This document shows positions 45,858 to 53,629 of a DNA stretch of 64,000 nucleotides, in pieces (position 1 is the first letter of the stretch; every line of letters begins with the position of its first letter). Made by a program: the position numbers and the translations under genes. Under the pieces are notes generated by a model, which had not been told where the DNA came from, did not search any database, and saw only the letters and a list, made by a program, of their open reading frames with translations. This DNA comes from Nitrospirillum viridazoti CBAmc (lineage in GTDB: Bacteria > Pseudomonadota > Alphaproteobacteria > Azospirillales > Azospirillaceae), in NCBI RefSeq assembly GCF_000730165.1, contig NZ_CP022110.1, positions 1,929,501 through 1,993,500 on the forward strand, given 5' to 3'.

Positions 45858-46234
45858 GACATCACCGCACGTACCAGGGCCATGCCCACAAAAAGACCGC
45901 CGACGCCGACCACCAGCGTCGCCATGAAATACAGCATCGTCACCGGCCAATCCCCCCGCGACACCAGCGTGCCGATGTCCAGCGAGAAGGAGGAGAAGGT
46001 GGTGAACCCGCCCAATATGCCCACCGCCAGGAAGGTGCGCAGCTCCGGCGAGGGATGCCACGCCCGGCCCGCGGCCTCCGCCAGCACGCCCATGAGCACG
46101 GAGCCCGCGACGTTCACGAACAGCGTGCCCCAGGGGAAATCCAGCCCCAGCCAACGCCCCAGCCAAACCTGCGACAGATATCGCAGCACCGAGCCCAAGG
46201 CGCCGCCCACGGCGACGACGATAACCTGGTTCAT
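45854..46234 (-). CDS. crcB: Fluoride ion channel CrcB/Fluc
   Basis: 126-aa, four-helix dual-topology fluoride exporter. Signatures are VAVGGALGSVLRYL, WGTLFVNVAGSVLMG (pore Asn) and GGFTTFSSFSLD (Phe-box and sodium-site TTFS). The start at 46234 overlaps the upstream DUF429 stop (ATGA) and its own stop overlaps the pseudouridine synthase start. No fluoride riboswitch was found; the gene is internal to the operon. Confidence 0.96.
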   Translation of the reverse strand: MNQVIVVAVGGALGSVLRYLSQVWLGRWLGLDFPWGTLFVNVAGSVLMGVLAEAAGRAWHPSPELRTFLAVGILGGFTTFSSFSLDIGTLVSRGDWPVTMLYFMATLVVGVGGLFVGMALVRAVMS

Positions 46235-47208
46235 CCCCGACCCCCGAAGGCGGCGGCCCCGCCAATGGCGATGTCGCCGCCCGACATATCGCCGGTGACG
46301 CCAAAAATCCATCCTTCGCGCCGCGCCGTGCCGGTGTCCAGCCCCTTGGGCGCCCAGACATCGTCAAGGGACGCCCAGCGCATCATGCCGGCGGCGGCGA
46401 TCATGGCATCCCCCGCGTGGTCGTCAAAGGCCGCCGGCACCCCCGCCCCCGCATGGCAGCCAACCTTTGCCAGGGCCGCCGCCATATCCGCCCAGTCGCG
46501 AATCTTGGCCAGGCCGTGCGCGCGGCGCCGGAACAGGGTGGGATAGATCTCCGTGACCGCCGACCGGGCCGCACCCTCCGGCCCCGTCAGCGCTTCCGCC
46601 GGCCACACCGCCAGCGCATCGCCCAGGCGCCCCTTGAGGTGGCGGAGCGAGCGCATGCCGGCCAGCGAGGCCTTGCCCACCTGCTTGGACGCCGCCGCCA
46701 GGTTGAAGACGGAAACGGGGGTGCCGGCGCCGGTACGGGCGGCCACCAGTTCCACCCAGCGGCGCTTGCCCCCGCCTTCCGCATCCGTCCAGTGGGCGGG
46801 CCGCCGCCCCGCCAGCCAGAAGCTGGGGCCCAGGCGCGGGTCGGCCAGCGCCGGGGTGCCGCAAAAGTCATCGGCGCCGATGCCGTCGCCGGCGGCCTCA
46901 TCCACCAGGTCCCACAGGCCCATCAGGTCGTCCACCCCGCCGGCGCGGCCATCCAGGTAGCCCACACCCGCCACATAAGGCAGGGAAAAGCCGCAGTCGA
47001 TGCCCACCAGGGCGCGGCCGCCGGCGCGGTGATGGCCCGCCAGGCGATCGGCCACCCAGTCCATGGCCTCGCGGCGGCTCCAGTGCCGGCCGGGCGGCGG
47101 CACCAGGTGAACCGCTGCCTCATCCGGCCGGACGCGGGCAATCGCGATACCCCGGGCGGGCAGGGCCCCCGTCCAGTCGATACCGATATACTCATCAAAG
47201 ACCGGCAC
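46231..47208 (-). CDS. DUF429-like predicted RNase H-fold protein
   Basis: 325 aa. The N-terminus EYIGIDWTGALPARGIAIA and internal ALVGIDCGFSLP resemble the acidic beta-strands of RNase H-like folds; a C-terminal DDHAGDAMIAAAGMMRW fits the DUF429 pattern. The function is unknown; nuclease activity is inferred from fold only. GTG at 47208 is chosen because AAGGAGAG lies 5 bp upstream and homology begins there; the open frame extends 126 codons further without conservation. It is the first gene of the five-gene operon. Confidence 0.8.
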   Translation of the reverse strand: MPVFDEYIGIDWTGALPARGIAIARVRPDEAAVHLVPPPGRHWSRREAMDWVADRLAGHHRAGGRALVGIDCGFSLPYVAGVGYLDGRAGGVDDLMGLWDLVDEAAGDGIGADDFCGTPALADPRLGPSFWLAGRRPAHWTDAEGGGKRRWVELVAARTGAGTPVSVFNLAAASKQVGKASLAGMRSLRHLKGRLGDALAVWPAEALTGPEGAARSAVTEIYPTLFRRRAHGLAKIRDWADMAAALAKVGCHAGAGVPAAFDDHAGDAMIAAAGMMRWASLDDVWAPKGLDTGTARREGWIFGVTGDMSGGDIAIGGAAAFGGRG

Positions 47209-47414
47209 CAGCCTCTCCTTCGCCCTTGGCCTTGACCCTTGGCGTGCGCGCCCTTCGCCTGTCGCGGTACTGCGAGGCGGCGGATGGCCGCTTTTCAACC
47301 ACCCCACCCCTGCCCTGTCTGCAACGGACGCGCGCATGGTCATTGGGCAGGGAACAGTTGGCAGGGCGGTCCCACGTGGTAAGCTATATAACCGTCGCTG
47401 CGGAGTTTTTCCCC

Positions 47415-47915
47415 GTGTTCGCCCGTAATTGGCTTTCTTCCGCCCGTCCCCTGCCCGCCCTACTGGGCACGGTGGCGTTCGCCCTGACGGTTCTTGCCGG
47501 CCCGGCCGCCCGGGCCCAGACGGCGCCGGCCCAGCAGCCCGCCGCCGCGCCCACGACTGCCGCGCCCGCGACTCAGGCCGACGCACAGTCCAAGCCCGAC
47601 GCCCCTAAGCCGGGCCTGGACAAGAACGGCCTGCCCACCTCGGTGGTCAAGGTAGCGGCCCCGCCCGCCCCGCCCAAGGATCCCGATGCGGTCGAACCAC
47701 CGCGCACCGACGGCCCCATCGACGACATCATCATCACCGCCCCCCAGTTCGGCAACCGGGAGGAGGTCGAGGCCTTCCACAAAGCGGAGTTTGAGCGCCT
47801 GGACAAGATCTACGGCAAGCACGAGGAAAAGCGCAGCCGGGGCGACACCCTGACCAAGGCGCCCGAGTCCAACACCGGGACCACCCGCGACGGGCCGATC
47901 ACCTTAGACCGTTAA
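47415..47915 (+). CDS. Secreted Pro/Ala-rich hypothetical protein
   Basis: 166 aa from GTG 47415 (GGAG nine bases upstream). A signal peptide (PALLGTVAFALTVLAGPAARAQ) is followed by a Pro/Ala/Thr/Gln-rich stretch, then a short conserved-looking region IDDIIITAPQFGNREEVEAF with a charged helix (FERLDKIYGKHEEKRSR). No enzyme motif; probably periplasmic. It is divergent from the DUF429 operon and ends just before repeat copy 2. Confidence 0.7.
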   Translation: MFARNWLSSARPLPALLGTVAFALTVLAGPAARAQTAPAQQPAAAPTTAAPATQADAQSKPDAPKPGLDKNGLPTSVVKVAAPPAPPKDPDAVEPPRTDGPIDDIIITAPQFGNREEVEAFHKAEFERLDKIYGKHEEKRSRGDTLTKAPESNTGTTRDGPITLDR

Positions 47916-47919
47916 CGGA

Positions 47920-47998
47920 CGCATCCGCGCCCGTTCTCCTCGATTTCCAGTCCACTACGCTCCCCGGAAATCTCCGGCGGCTGCGGTCGCGGCCTATG
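47920..47998. repeat. Dispersed intergenic repeat, copy 2
   Basis: About 79 bp, homologous along its whole length to 38195-38279. The inner palindrome is CCGGA-AATC-TCCGG: the stem is kept although the bases around the loop differ, hinting at structural constraint. It lies between two convergent genes, as does copy 1. Confidence 0.8.
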
Positions 47999-48031
47999 GC
48001 GGCGCGAAGTGCGCCGCCATGTTCGTGCGGA

Positions 48032-48523
48032 CTACACCAGCACGATATCGCTGATGTCGCGGCCCTGCACATGGGCCAGCGCCGCCATGGCCAGCGTGTG
48101 ATCCTCACGCTGCGGCAGGCCGGAGACGGTCAGCGCGCCGATGCAGCCGGCGCCCGCCACCACCAGGGGCACGGCGCCGCCGTGGCTGGCGTAGTCGCGA
48201 TGCGGCAGGCCGCTCTTGATCTCCAAGGTCGTACCCTGCTGCGCCAGGCTCAGGCCGATGGCGTAGGAGCTGCGGGCGAAGTGCAGCGCGGTGGCCCGCT
48301 TGCGGCGAACCCAGTCGTCATGGTCCGGCGTGGCCGGCCCCACCGCCAGACGCAGCAGTTGCTGGCGGTGCAGCGACACATCGACCACCAGCGCCCCGCC
48401 CCGCTCCAGCCCCGCCTGGCGCAACCACACGCCCAGGGCCCAGGCCTCCTCCTGCCCGAAGCGCTCGAACATCAGCCGCTGTTCCTGCAAGGCGATGCGG
48501 CGCAGGTCTTCTTCATAGGACAT
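48032..48523 (-). CDS. UPF0303 / heme-degrading-domain family protein
   Basis: 163 aa. MSYEEDLRRIALQEQRLMFERF, ALVVDVSLHRQQLL, RRKRATALHFARSSYAIG, GLPHRDYASHGGAVPL and GAGCIGALTVSGLPQREDH (each in parts) follow the UPF0303 (YBR137W-like) pattern. Relatives share a fold with HbpS/GlcG heme-associated proteins; function is unproven. The start at 48523 has GGAAGG upstream. It follows the MotB-like gene by 71 bp on the same strand. Confidence 0.88.
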   Translation of the reverse strand: MSYEEDLRRIALQEQRLMFERFGQEEAWALGVWLRQAGLERGGALVVDVSLHRQQLLRLAVGPATPDHDDWVRRKRATALHFARSSYAIGLSLAQQGTTLEIKSGLPHRDYASHGGAVPLVVAGAGCIGALTVSGLPQREDHTLAMAALAHVQGRDISDIVLV

Positions 48524-48594
48524 GGAGGGCCTTCCGTGGGGGATGAGTGCAGGGCGTCGTGCAGGGTAGCGATACCTGGTCCCGAGCGCAGCCC

Positions 48595-49395
48595 TCAACG
48601 CTCGACCACGATGGTCACCCGCCGGTTCGCCGCCCGGTCGTGCACGTCCAGGGGCTTGGTGTCGGCATAGCCCACCGCCCGCAGGCGTCCAGGCTCCACC
48701 CCGTTGGCGATCAGTTCCCGCACCACGGCGCTGGCGCGGGCGGAGGAGAGTTCCCAGTTGGTGGGAAAGCGGGCCGTGGCGATCGCGACATCATCGGTAT
48801 GGCCTTCGACCGCAATGACGCCCGTCAGCACGCGCAGGCTGCGGGCCACGTTCGCCAGCAGTTGCCGGCCGGGCGGCGCCAGATCCGCCTTGCCGGAAGC
48901 GAACAGGATACGGTCCTTGATGGCAATCGTCAGCTTGCGATCCGACAGGATGACGTCAAGGTCGGCCGGCTTCCCCGCCGCCTCCAACTGAGTCAGTAGG
49001 GCCTGCGCCGCCGGTGTCAGGGCGGCCCCTCCGCCGGACATGCCGTCAGCGGGCGCCGAAGCGGCCGTCGGTCGTTCATCGGAGAATGCTTCAGCCCGGG
49101 GGGTGAAAATTTCATCCGGGGCGGCACCGTCGCGCCGGGCCGCGACGGTGCCGGCATCCACCGGCGTGGCGGCCAGCCTTCCCTTCATGCCCAGGATCGC
49201 CACCATGCCCAGGAAGACGACCATCAGCAGCGTGACCATGTCCATGTAACTGATGACCCATTCATCCGACTCCTCCGCCGGGGGTGGCAAGGTGGTGAAC
49301 TTGGCTGGGTTCGGCCGTTTGGGCATCGGCCCGGATGCCGTACCCATCTTGCCCAACTCAGGACGTGGTCCTTCGGGGTGCCAGAGATCAGTCAT
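48595..49395 (-). CDS. MotB/OmpA-family stator-like protein
   Basis: 266 aa. A cytoplasmic N-terminus is followed by a single membrane helix SYMDMVTLLMVVFLGMVAI with D52, equivalent to the proton-carrying Asp of MotB, then a linker. A C-terminal OmpA peptidoglycan-binding domain (VEGHTDDVAI, NWELSSARASAVVREL, RRVTIVV) completes it. In a motor it would pair with a MotA-type channel; the only such gene in the window is at 23.4-24.3 kb. It could instead serve a Tol/T6SS-like anchor, but the MotB transmembrane signature is strong. Confidence 0.88.
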   Translation of the reverse strand: MTDLWHPEGPRPELGKMGTASGPMPKRPNPAKFTTLPPPAEESDEWVISYMDMVTLLMVVFLGMVAILGMKGRLAATPVDAGTVAARRDGAAPDEIFTPRAEAFSDERPTAASAPADGMSGGGAALTPAAQALLTQLEAAGKPADLDVILSDRKLTIAIKDRILFASGKADLAPPGRQLLANVARSLRVLTGVIAVEGHTDDVAIATARFPTNWELSSARASAVVRELIANGVEPGRLRAVGYADTKPLDVHDRAANRRVTIVVER

Positions 49396-49640
49396 TGTGT
49401 TCCAGTCACAGGCGGCTCGTCACGGAAAGGCGCCGGCACGGCGTCGATCGGCGGCACCCCGGCAAGAGTTGATATTGCGATCGACAATTAACATTGACCG
49501 GCTTTGGCCTTCAAATGTAGCGCAGGCCGCAAAAATCCAATTGATTCAAATCATCACAGCAAATCTATAAGCGGATGTACAATAACCATAGCGCCGGAAT
49601 GAGGCGCGAATGGCCATAATAGCCGCGAGGAATACATATC

Positions 49641-50993
49641 ATGGCCAAAAATACGCCGGACGTACTGGCACATATCGCCAGTATTATACAGAATAAGCAG
49701 GAATGCCGGGCAGCATTGCTTGATCTGTCGGGGGTTGTGGATGCGTATGAACCAGTCATCCACAGAATTGTTGATGCGGAATTAAAGGCGGCCGCAGCAT
49801 CCACAGATCATACCGTTGGGATTAATACTTATGGCATAGGCTCTTATGGCTGGCTTCTGATCGGCGATGCGGACAGCGGCGAGACATTGCTGGCCGCGAC
49901 CGACCGTGTCTGCACCGTGTTCGCCGATGCGCACCAGGGGAAGGTCGATGTCCATTGGTTTGATCTGCCCGGTGAGGCCAAGCCTCTGGTCGCCTGCCTG
50001 CGCATCCTGATGGGCGACAAATCCCTGGCCACGCCGTCACCCGCCACAGATGAGGTGGTCGCCCTGCTGCGCATCGAACGCGGACTGCACGGTGCGGACC
50101 TGTCATCCCTGATCCGCCGCCAACCCGTTTACCGGGTTGGTGACGACGGCATCTCGCTGGAGCCGATCATGCTGGAGCAGACGGTGGATCTGACCGCGCT
50201 GGAGCGCCTGTTCGACGTCACCATCATCGGCGCCCCTTGGATGCACGCCCGCGTGACCGAAATCCTGGACCGGCGAATGCTGCACCATCTGCTGCATGAC
50301 GAAATGTCGCCGCGCCTGCCCATCGCCATCAAGCTTCATGCTGGCAGCGTGCGTCAGGGCGCCTTCGCGGCCCTGCTGGACGAACTGCCGGCCCATTGGC
50401 ATGCCCGCCTGGCGATCGAGCTTCCATACGCCGAGTGGCTGGTGGCCCCCGACGCAGTGGAAGAGGCCTTGGCCGTTGGCCGGCGCCGCCAGTGCCTGAT
50501 GGTGTTGGATCACGTCCCGGTGGACCGGGCGGCCGAGGCCACGGTGCCCAAGGATGTGCTGTTGCGTCTGATGCCGGGGGTTCCCGCGGCCGATGGTGAG
50601 ACGGCGGCCGCCCTGCGACCGCACACGGTGCCGAGCGGCGCCACCTTGCGCCAGTTGGTGCGCACCTTGGGCGCCGACCGCTGCATCCTCACCCATTGCG
50701 ACAGCCTGGCCCTGGTCCATCACGCGCTGGACGCGGGCTTCCGCATGCTACAGGGCCAAGCGGTCGCCGACTTCGCGGAGATGCGGCAGCAGATGGTCCC
50801 ATCGGCGGAGACGACGGTTGGCCAGGCGGCGGTGGAAGACGGACCGGAGGCGGACGCACCCCAGGAAGAAATCGGCCCGCCAGTGGGTCTATGGCCCCGC
50901 CTTCTGCGTTGGTTCCGCCCGCGCCACCGGGCGACGACCGAAGACACGCCCACCGAACCCCAGACCGGACCGAATGTAACCAAAGGGATGTGA
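49641..50993 (+). CDS. Degenerate EAL-domain-like protein
   Basis: 450 aa. An N-terminal ~150 residues of unknown fold may be a degenerate GGDEF-like alpha/beta domain (TYGIGSYGWLLIGDADSGETLL). A C-terminal half is reminiscent of an EAL phosphodiesterase barrel (AIKLHAGSVRQGAFAALL, RLAIELPYAEW, ILTHCDSLALVHHALDAG, FRMLQGQAV). The EAL motif and metal-binding acids are missing, so it is probably a non-catalytic c-di-GMP-type sensor or adaptor. ATG 49641 lies after an AT-rich region (49480-49630) likely to hold its promoter. The tail after residue ~400 is disordered. Confidence 0.6.
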   Translation: MAKNTPDVLAHIASIIQNKQECRAALLDLSGVVDAYEPVIHRIVDAELKAAAASTDHTVGINTYGIGSYGWLLIGDADSGETLLAATDRVCTVFADAHQGKVDVHWFDLPGEAKPLVACLRILMGDKSLATPSPATDEVVALLRIERGLHGADLSSLIRRQPVYRVGDDGISLEPIMLEQTVDLTALERLFDVTIIGAPWMHARVTEILDRRMLHHLLHDEMSPRLPIAIKLHAGSVRQGAFAALLDELPAHWHARLAIELPYAEWLVAPDAVEEALAVGRRRQCLMVLDHVPVDRAAEATVPKDVLLRLMPGVPAADGETAAALRPHTVPSGATLRQLVRTLGADRCILTHCDSLALVHHALDAGFRMLQGQAVADFAEMRQQMVPSAETTVGQAAVEDGPEADAPQEEIGPPVGLWPRLLRWFRPRHRATTEDTPTEPQTGPNVTKGM

Positions 50994-51038
50994 GCTCCGC
51001 CGCTAGCGTGCCCGCGCCCTTGGAGATATCACTAGGGT

Positions 51039-52868
51039 ATGGCACCAGAGGCACCCAGGACCCGGAGTATGCGCACCGTCGGGGAGGTCCTGGCGGTGGC
51101 GCTGGAGCATCACCGGGCGGGCCGCCTGGCGGATGCCGGCGCGCTTTATGCGTCGCTGCTGGCGCAGGAGCCGGAACAGCCCGACGCCTTGCACCTGCTG
51201 GGGGTCGCCACCGCCCAGGCGGGACGGGCGGCGGAGGCGGAGCCCCTGATCGCCCGGGCCATCGCGCAGCGCCCCGGCGTGGCCGACTTTCATGCCAACC
51301 ATGCCCAGGTGCTGGACACGCTGGGCCGCACGGATGAGGCGCTGACCGCCTACACCCAGGCCCTGCGCCTGAACCCCAGCCATGCCGACGCCCTGCGCAA
51401 CATGGCCCGCCTGCTGGCCCGGCTGGAACGGCTCTCGGCCGCCGCCGACGCCCTGCGCGCCTGTGTGGAGCGGACACCCGACGACCTGCCCACGGTGACG
51501 GAGCTGGCCCGCCTGTGCGAACGGCTGGGCCGTGGGGGCGAGGCGGAGACTTGGTACCGCCACGTCCTGGCGCGCGATCCCTTCAACATCCTGGCCCTGA
51601 ACAACCTGGGGGAACTGAAACGCCGCGCCGGCGACGCGGCCGAGGCCGTCAGCCTGCTGTCGCGCGCCGTCAGCGCCGCCCCCGACGCCCCCCTGCCCCG
51701 CTGCGCCCTGGCCAACACCCTGACCAGCCTGTTCCGTTTCGAGGAGGCGGAGGCCCATTTGGCGGAGGCGGCGCGCCGCCGGCCAGACGCCCTGCTGCCC
51801 CACCGCGACCTGGGCGTCCTGCTGCGCCTGCTGGGCCGGTCGGAGGAGGCGCTGGCCGCCTTCCAGGTGGCCGCCACCCTGGCGCCGCAGGACCCGGTGG
51901 CCAATTTCGGCGTAGCCCTGTGCCTGTTGCGCCTGGGCCGCTACCGCGAGGGCTTCGCGCACTATCGCTGGCGCTGGCCCTCCGCCGCCAAGCCGCCCCG
52001 GCACCAGGGCCTGCCGGCCTGGTCAACCAGCGCATCCATGGGCACCCCGGCCGGCCTGCGCCTGCTGGTGTGGCATGAGCAGGGGGTGGGCGACACGCTG
52101 ATGTGCCTGCGCTTCCTGCCCCAATTGACCGCGGCCGGCGCCCGCCTGACCATCGAGGTGCCCGCGAGCCTGGCCCCCCTGGTGGCGGCCCAGGGCTACG
52201 GCGCCGTGGTGGTGGACGCGCAGACGCCGGCGCCCAGCGCCCCTTCCCTTGCACCGCTGCCCTGGGACGCACAGGTCCCCATGATGGACCTGCCCGGCCG
52301 CTTCTGCCCCGAACCCGCCGCCATGCCCTGGACGGGCCCCTACCTGAAGGTCGACCCCGGCCGCAAGCTGCGCTGGACGCAGATGCTGGGCCCCAAGCGG
52401 GGCCTGCGCGTCGGCCTGTTCTGGCAGGGCAATCCGGATTTCCCGGACGACCATTGGCGCTCCCCCGGCCTGGCGCCGCTGCTGCCCTTGTTGGACGTAC
52501 CGGGCGTGGAATTCGTCAGCCTACAGATGGGTCCGGCCAAGGCCGCCCTGACCGACCCGGTCATCCCTCCCGGCCGCATCCGCGATGCCGCCGCCTCCAT
52601 CCGCGACTGGGCCGACACCGCCGCCCTGGTGGCCGGGCTGGACCTGGTCATCGGCTCCGACAGCGCCTGCATCCACCTGGCAGGCGCGCTGGACATCCCC
52701 GCCTTCCTGCTGCTGTCCCCCACCACCGACTGGCGCTGGCACGACAGGGGCGACACTAGCCCCTGGTACCCATCCCTGCGCCTGTTCCGGCAGACGCGCC
52801 TGGGCGATTGGACGGCGCCGATGGCCGCGGTCAAGGCGGCGCTGGAGGAAAGGGTGGCGGCCCGCTGA
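51039..52868 (+). CDS. TPR-repeat glycosyltransferase-like protein
   Basis: 609 aa. Residues ~15-310 are about eight TPR units (ALHLLGVATAQAGRAAEAEP, NNLGELKRRAGDAAEAVSLL and similar). The C-terminal ~270 residues resemble a GT-B/GT41-GT9-like domain (LLVWHEQGVGDTLMCLRFLP, LRVGLFWQGNPDFPDDHWRS, LDLVIGSDSACIHLAGALD, each in parts). Such TPR-glycosyltransferases modify proteins, flagellin among them, or carbohydrates. ATG 51069 is an alternative start. It ends 9 bp from a convergent gene. Confidence 0.85.
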   Translation: MAPEAPRTRSMRTVGEVLAVALEHHRAGRLADAGALYASLLAQEPEQPDALHLLGVATAQAGRAAEAEPLIARAIAQRPGVADFHANHAQVLDTLGRTDEALTAYTQALRLNPSHADALRNMARLLARLERLSAAADALRACVERTPDDLPTVTELARLCERLGRGGEAETWYRHVLARDPFNILALNNLGELKRRAGDAAEAVSLLSRAVSAAPDAPLPRCALANTLTSLFRFEEAEAHLAEAARRRPDALLPHRDLGVLLRLLGRSEEALAAFQVAATLAPQDPVANFGVALCLLRLGRYREGFAHYRWRWPSAAKPPRHQGLPAWSTSASMGTPAGLRLLVWHEQGVGDTLMCLRFLPQLTAAGARLTIEVPASLAPLVAAQGYGAVVVDAQTPAPSAPSLAPLPWDAQVPMMDLPGRFCPEPAAMPWTGPYLKVDPGRKLRWTQMLGPKRGLRVGLFWQGNPDFPDDHWRSPGLAPLLPLLDVPGVEFVSLQMGPAKAALTDPVIPPGRIRDAAASIRDWADTAALVAGLDLVIGSDSACIHLAGALDIPAFLLLSPTTDWRWHDRGDTSPWYPSLRLFRQTRLGDWTAPMAAVKAALEERVAAR

Positions 52869-52877
52869 CCGGCTGGC

Positions 52878-53468
52878 TTAGGGACCGCTCCGTGGCACCT
52901 TTAGCTGCTTCGGCGCCTCATCCTCAGCAGGAGACTCGTCATCGTCTTCATCCAGGATCTTGGTCACCAGCACATGGATGTCCCAGCGGTGGATGATCCG
53001 CCATTTGCCAAAAACCTTGATCAGGATCCGTTCGCCCGATCCGTTGTGGAAGGTGTAACGAACCTGGGCGAGGTGCCAGAGGGGTATTTCGAACCGGGTC
53101 ACATCGACAAGCGGCTGCGGCCCATCACCATCGAAGGCATCCCGGTAGCCCTCGGCACACCTCCGGTCGCGCTTTGATGTCGGGGGACAGGATAGAATGG
53201 GGATGCCGGGCTGCCGCGCCCGCACCTCTCGCAACAGGTCGTCAGGAAAAATACGCCCATCCAGGGAAGCATAGACGGGATCGCGGGAACCGAAGTCGGT
53301 CAAGGCGTCCGCCAGCCCGTCCACCATCGCGACGAAGATGGGTAACTTTTCGTCCTCTGTCGCCTGCTGATCCAGCTCTGCCGCCTTCCACAGCAGCACC
53401 AGCAGAATGACAGCCGTTGCCACCGATAGGCACAACCAAAAAGCGATTCGCAATAACCAGTGCAGCAC
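52878..53468 (-). CDS. Membrane-anchored hypothetical protein
   Basis: 196 aa from GTG 53468, which has GGGAGG seven bases upstream. A single N-terminal membrane helix (FWLCLSVATAVILLVLLW) is followed by a soluble domain with FGSRDPVYASLDGRIFPDDL, two cysteines (LSCPPTSKRDRRC) and an acidic Glu/Asp-rich tail. Not recognised. It is divergent from the FUSC gene by 161 bp and its codon usage matches neighbours less strongly near the 5' end. Confidence 0.7.
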   Translation of the reverse strand: MLHWLLRIAFWLCLSVATAVILLVLLWKAAELDQQATEDEKLPIFVAMVDGLADALTDFGSRDPVYASLDGRIFPDDLLREVRARQPGIPILSCPPTSKRDRRCAEGYRDAFDGDGPQPLVDVTRFEIPLWHLAQVRYTFHNGSGERILIKVFGKWRIIHRWDIHVLVTKILDEDDDESPAEDEAPKQLKVPRSGP

Positions 53469-53629
53469 GCAGACCTCCCGCAACCCTTGCGCGATCATTG
53501 CACAGGCCGCACACACCGGGAAGCGCCAGTCGCCCCGACAGCAATGCCGCAATGCACACGCCAATGCTGCATCTGCGAACGATCTTGGTTACCGTTGCCC
53601 TGGCCACCCGTTCGCCTACTTGAGTTTCC

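Noticed and set aside
44844..46367. 507-aa version of the pseudouridine synthase
   Set aside because: The first 170 codons are crcB read in another frame; homology begins at the ATG overlapping the crcB stop.
46231..47586. 451-aa version of the DUF429 protein
   Set aside because: The N-terminal 126 codons are Arg/Pro-rich and antisense to the secreted-protein gene; a good ribosome site precedes the GTG at 47208.
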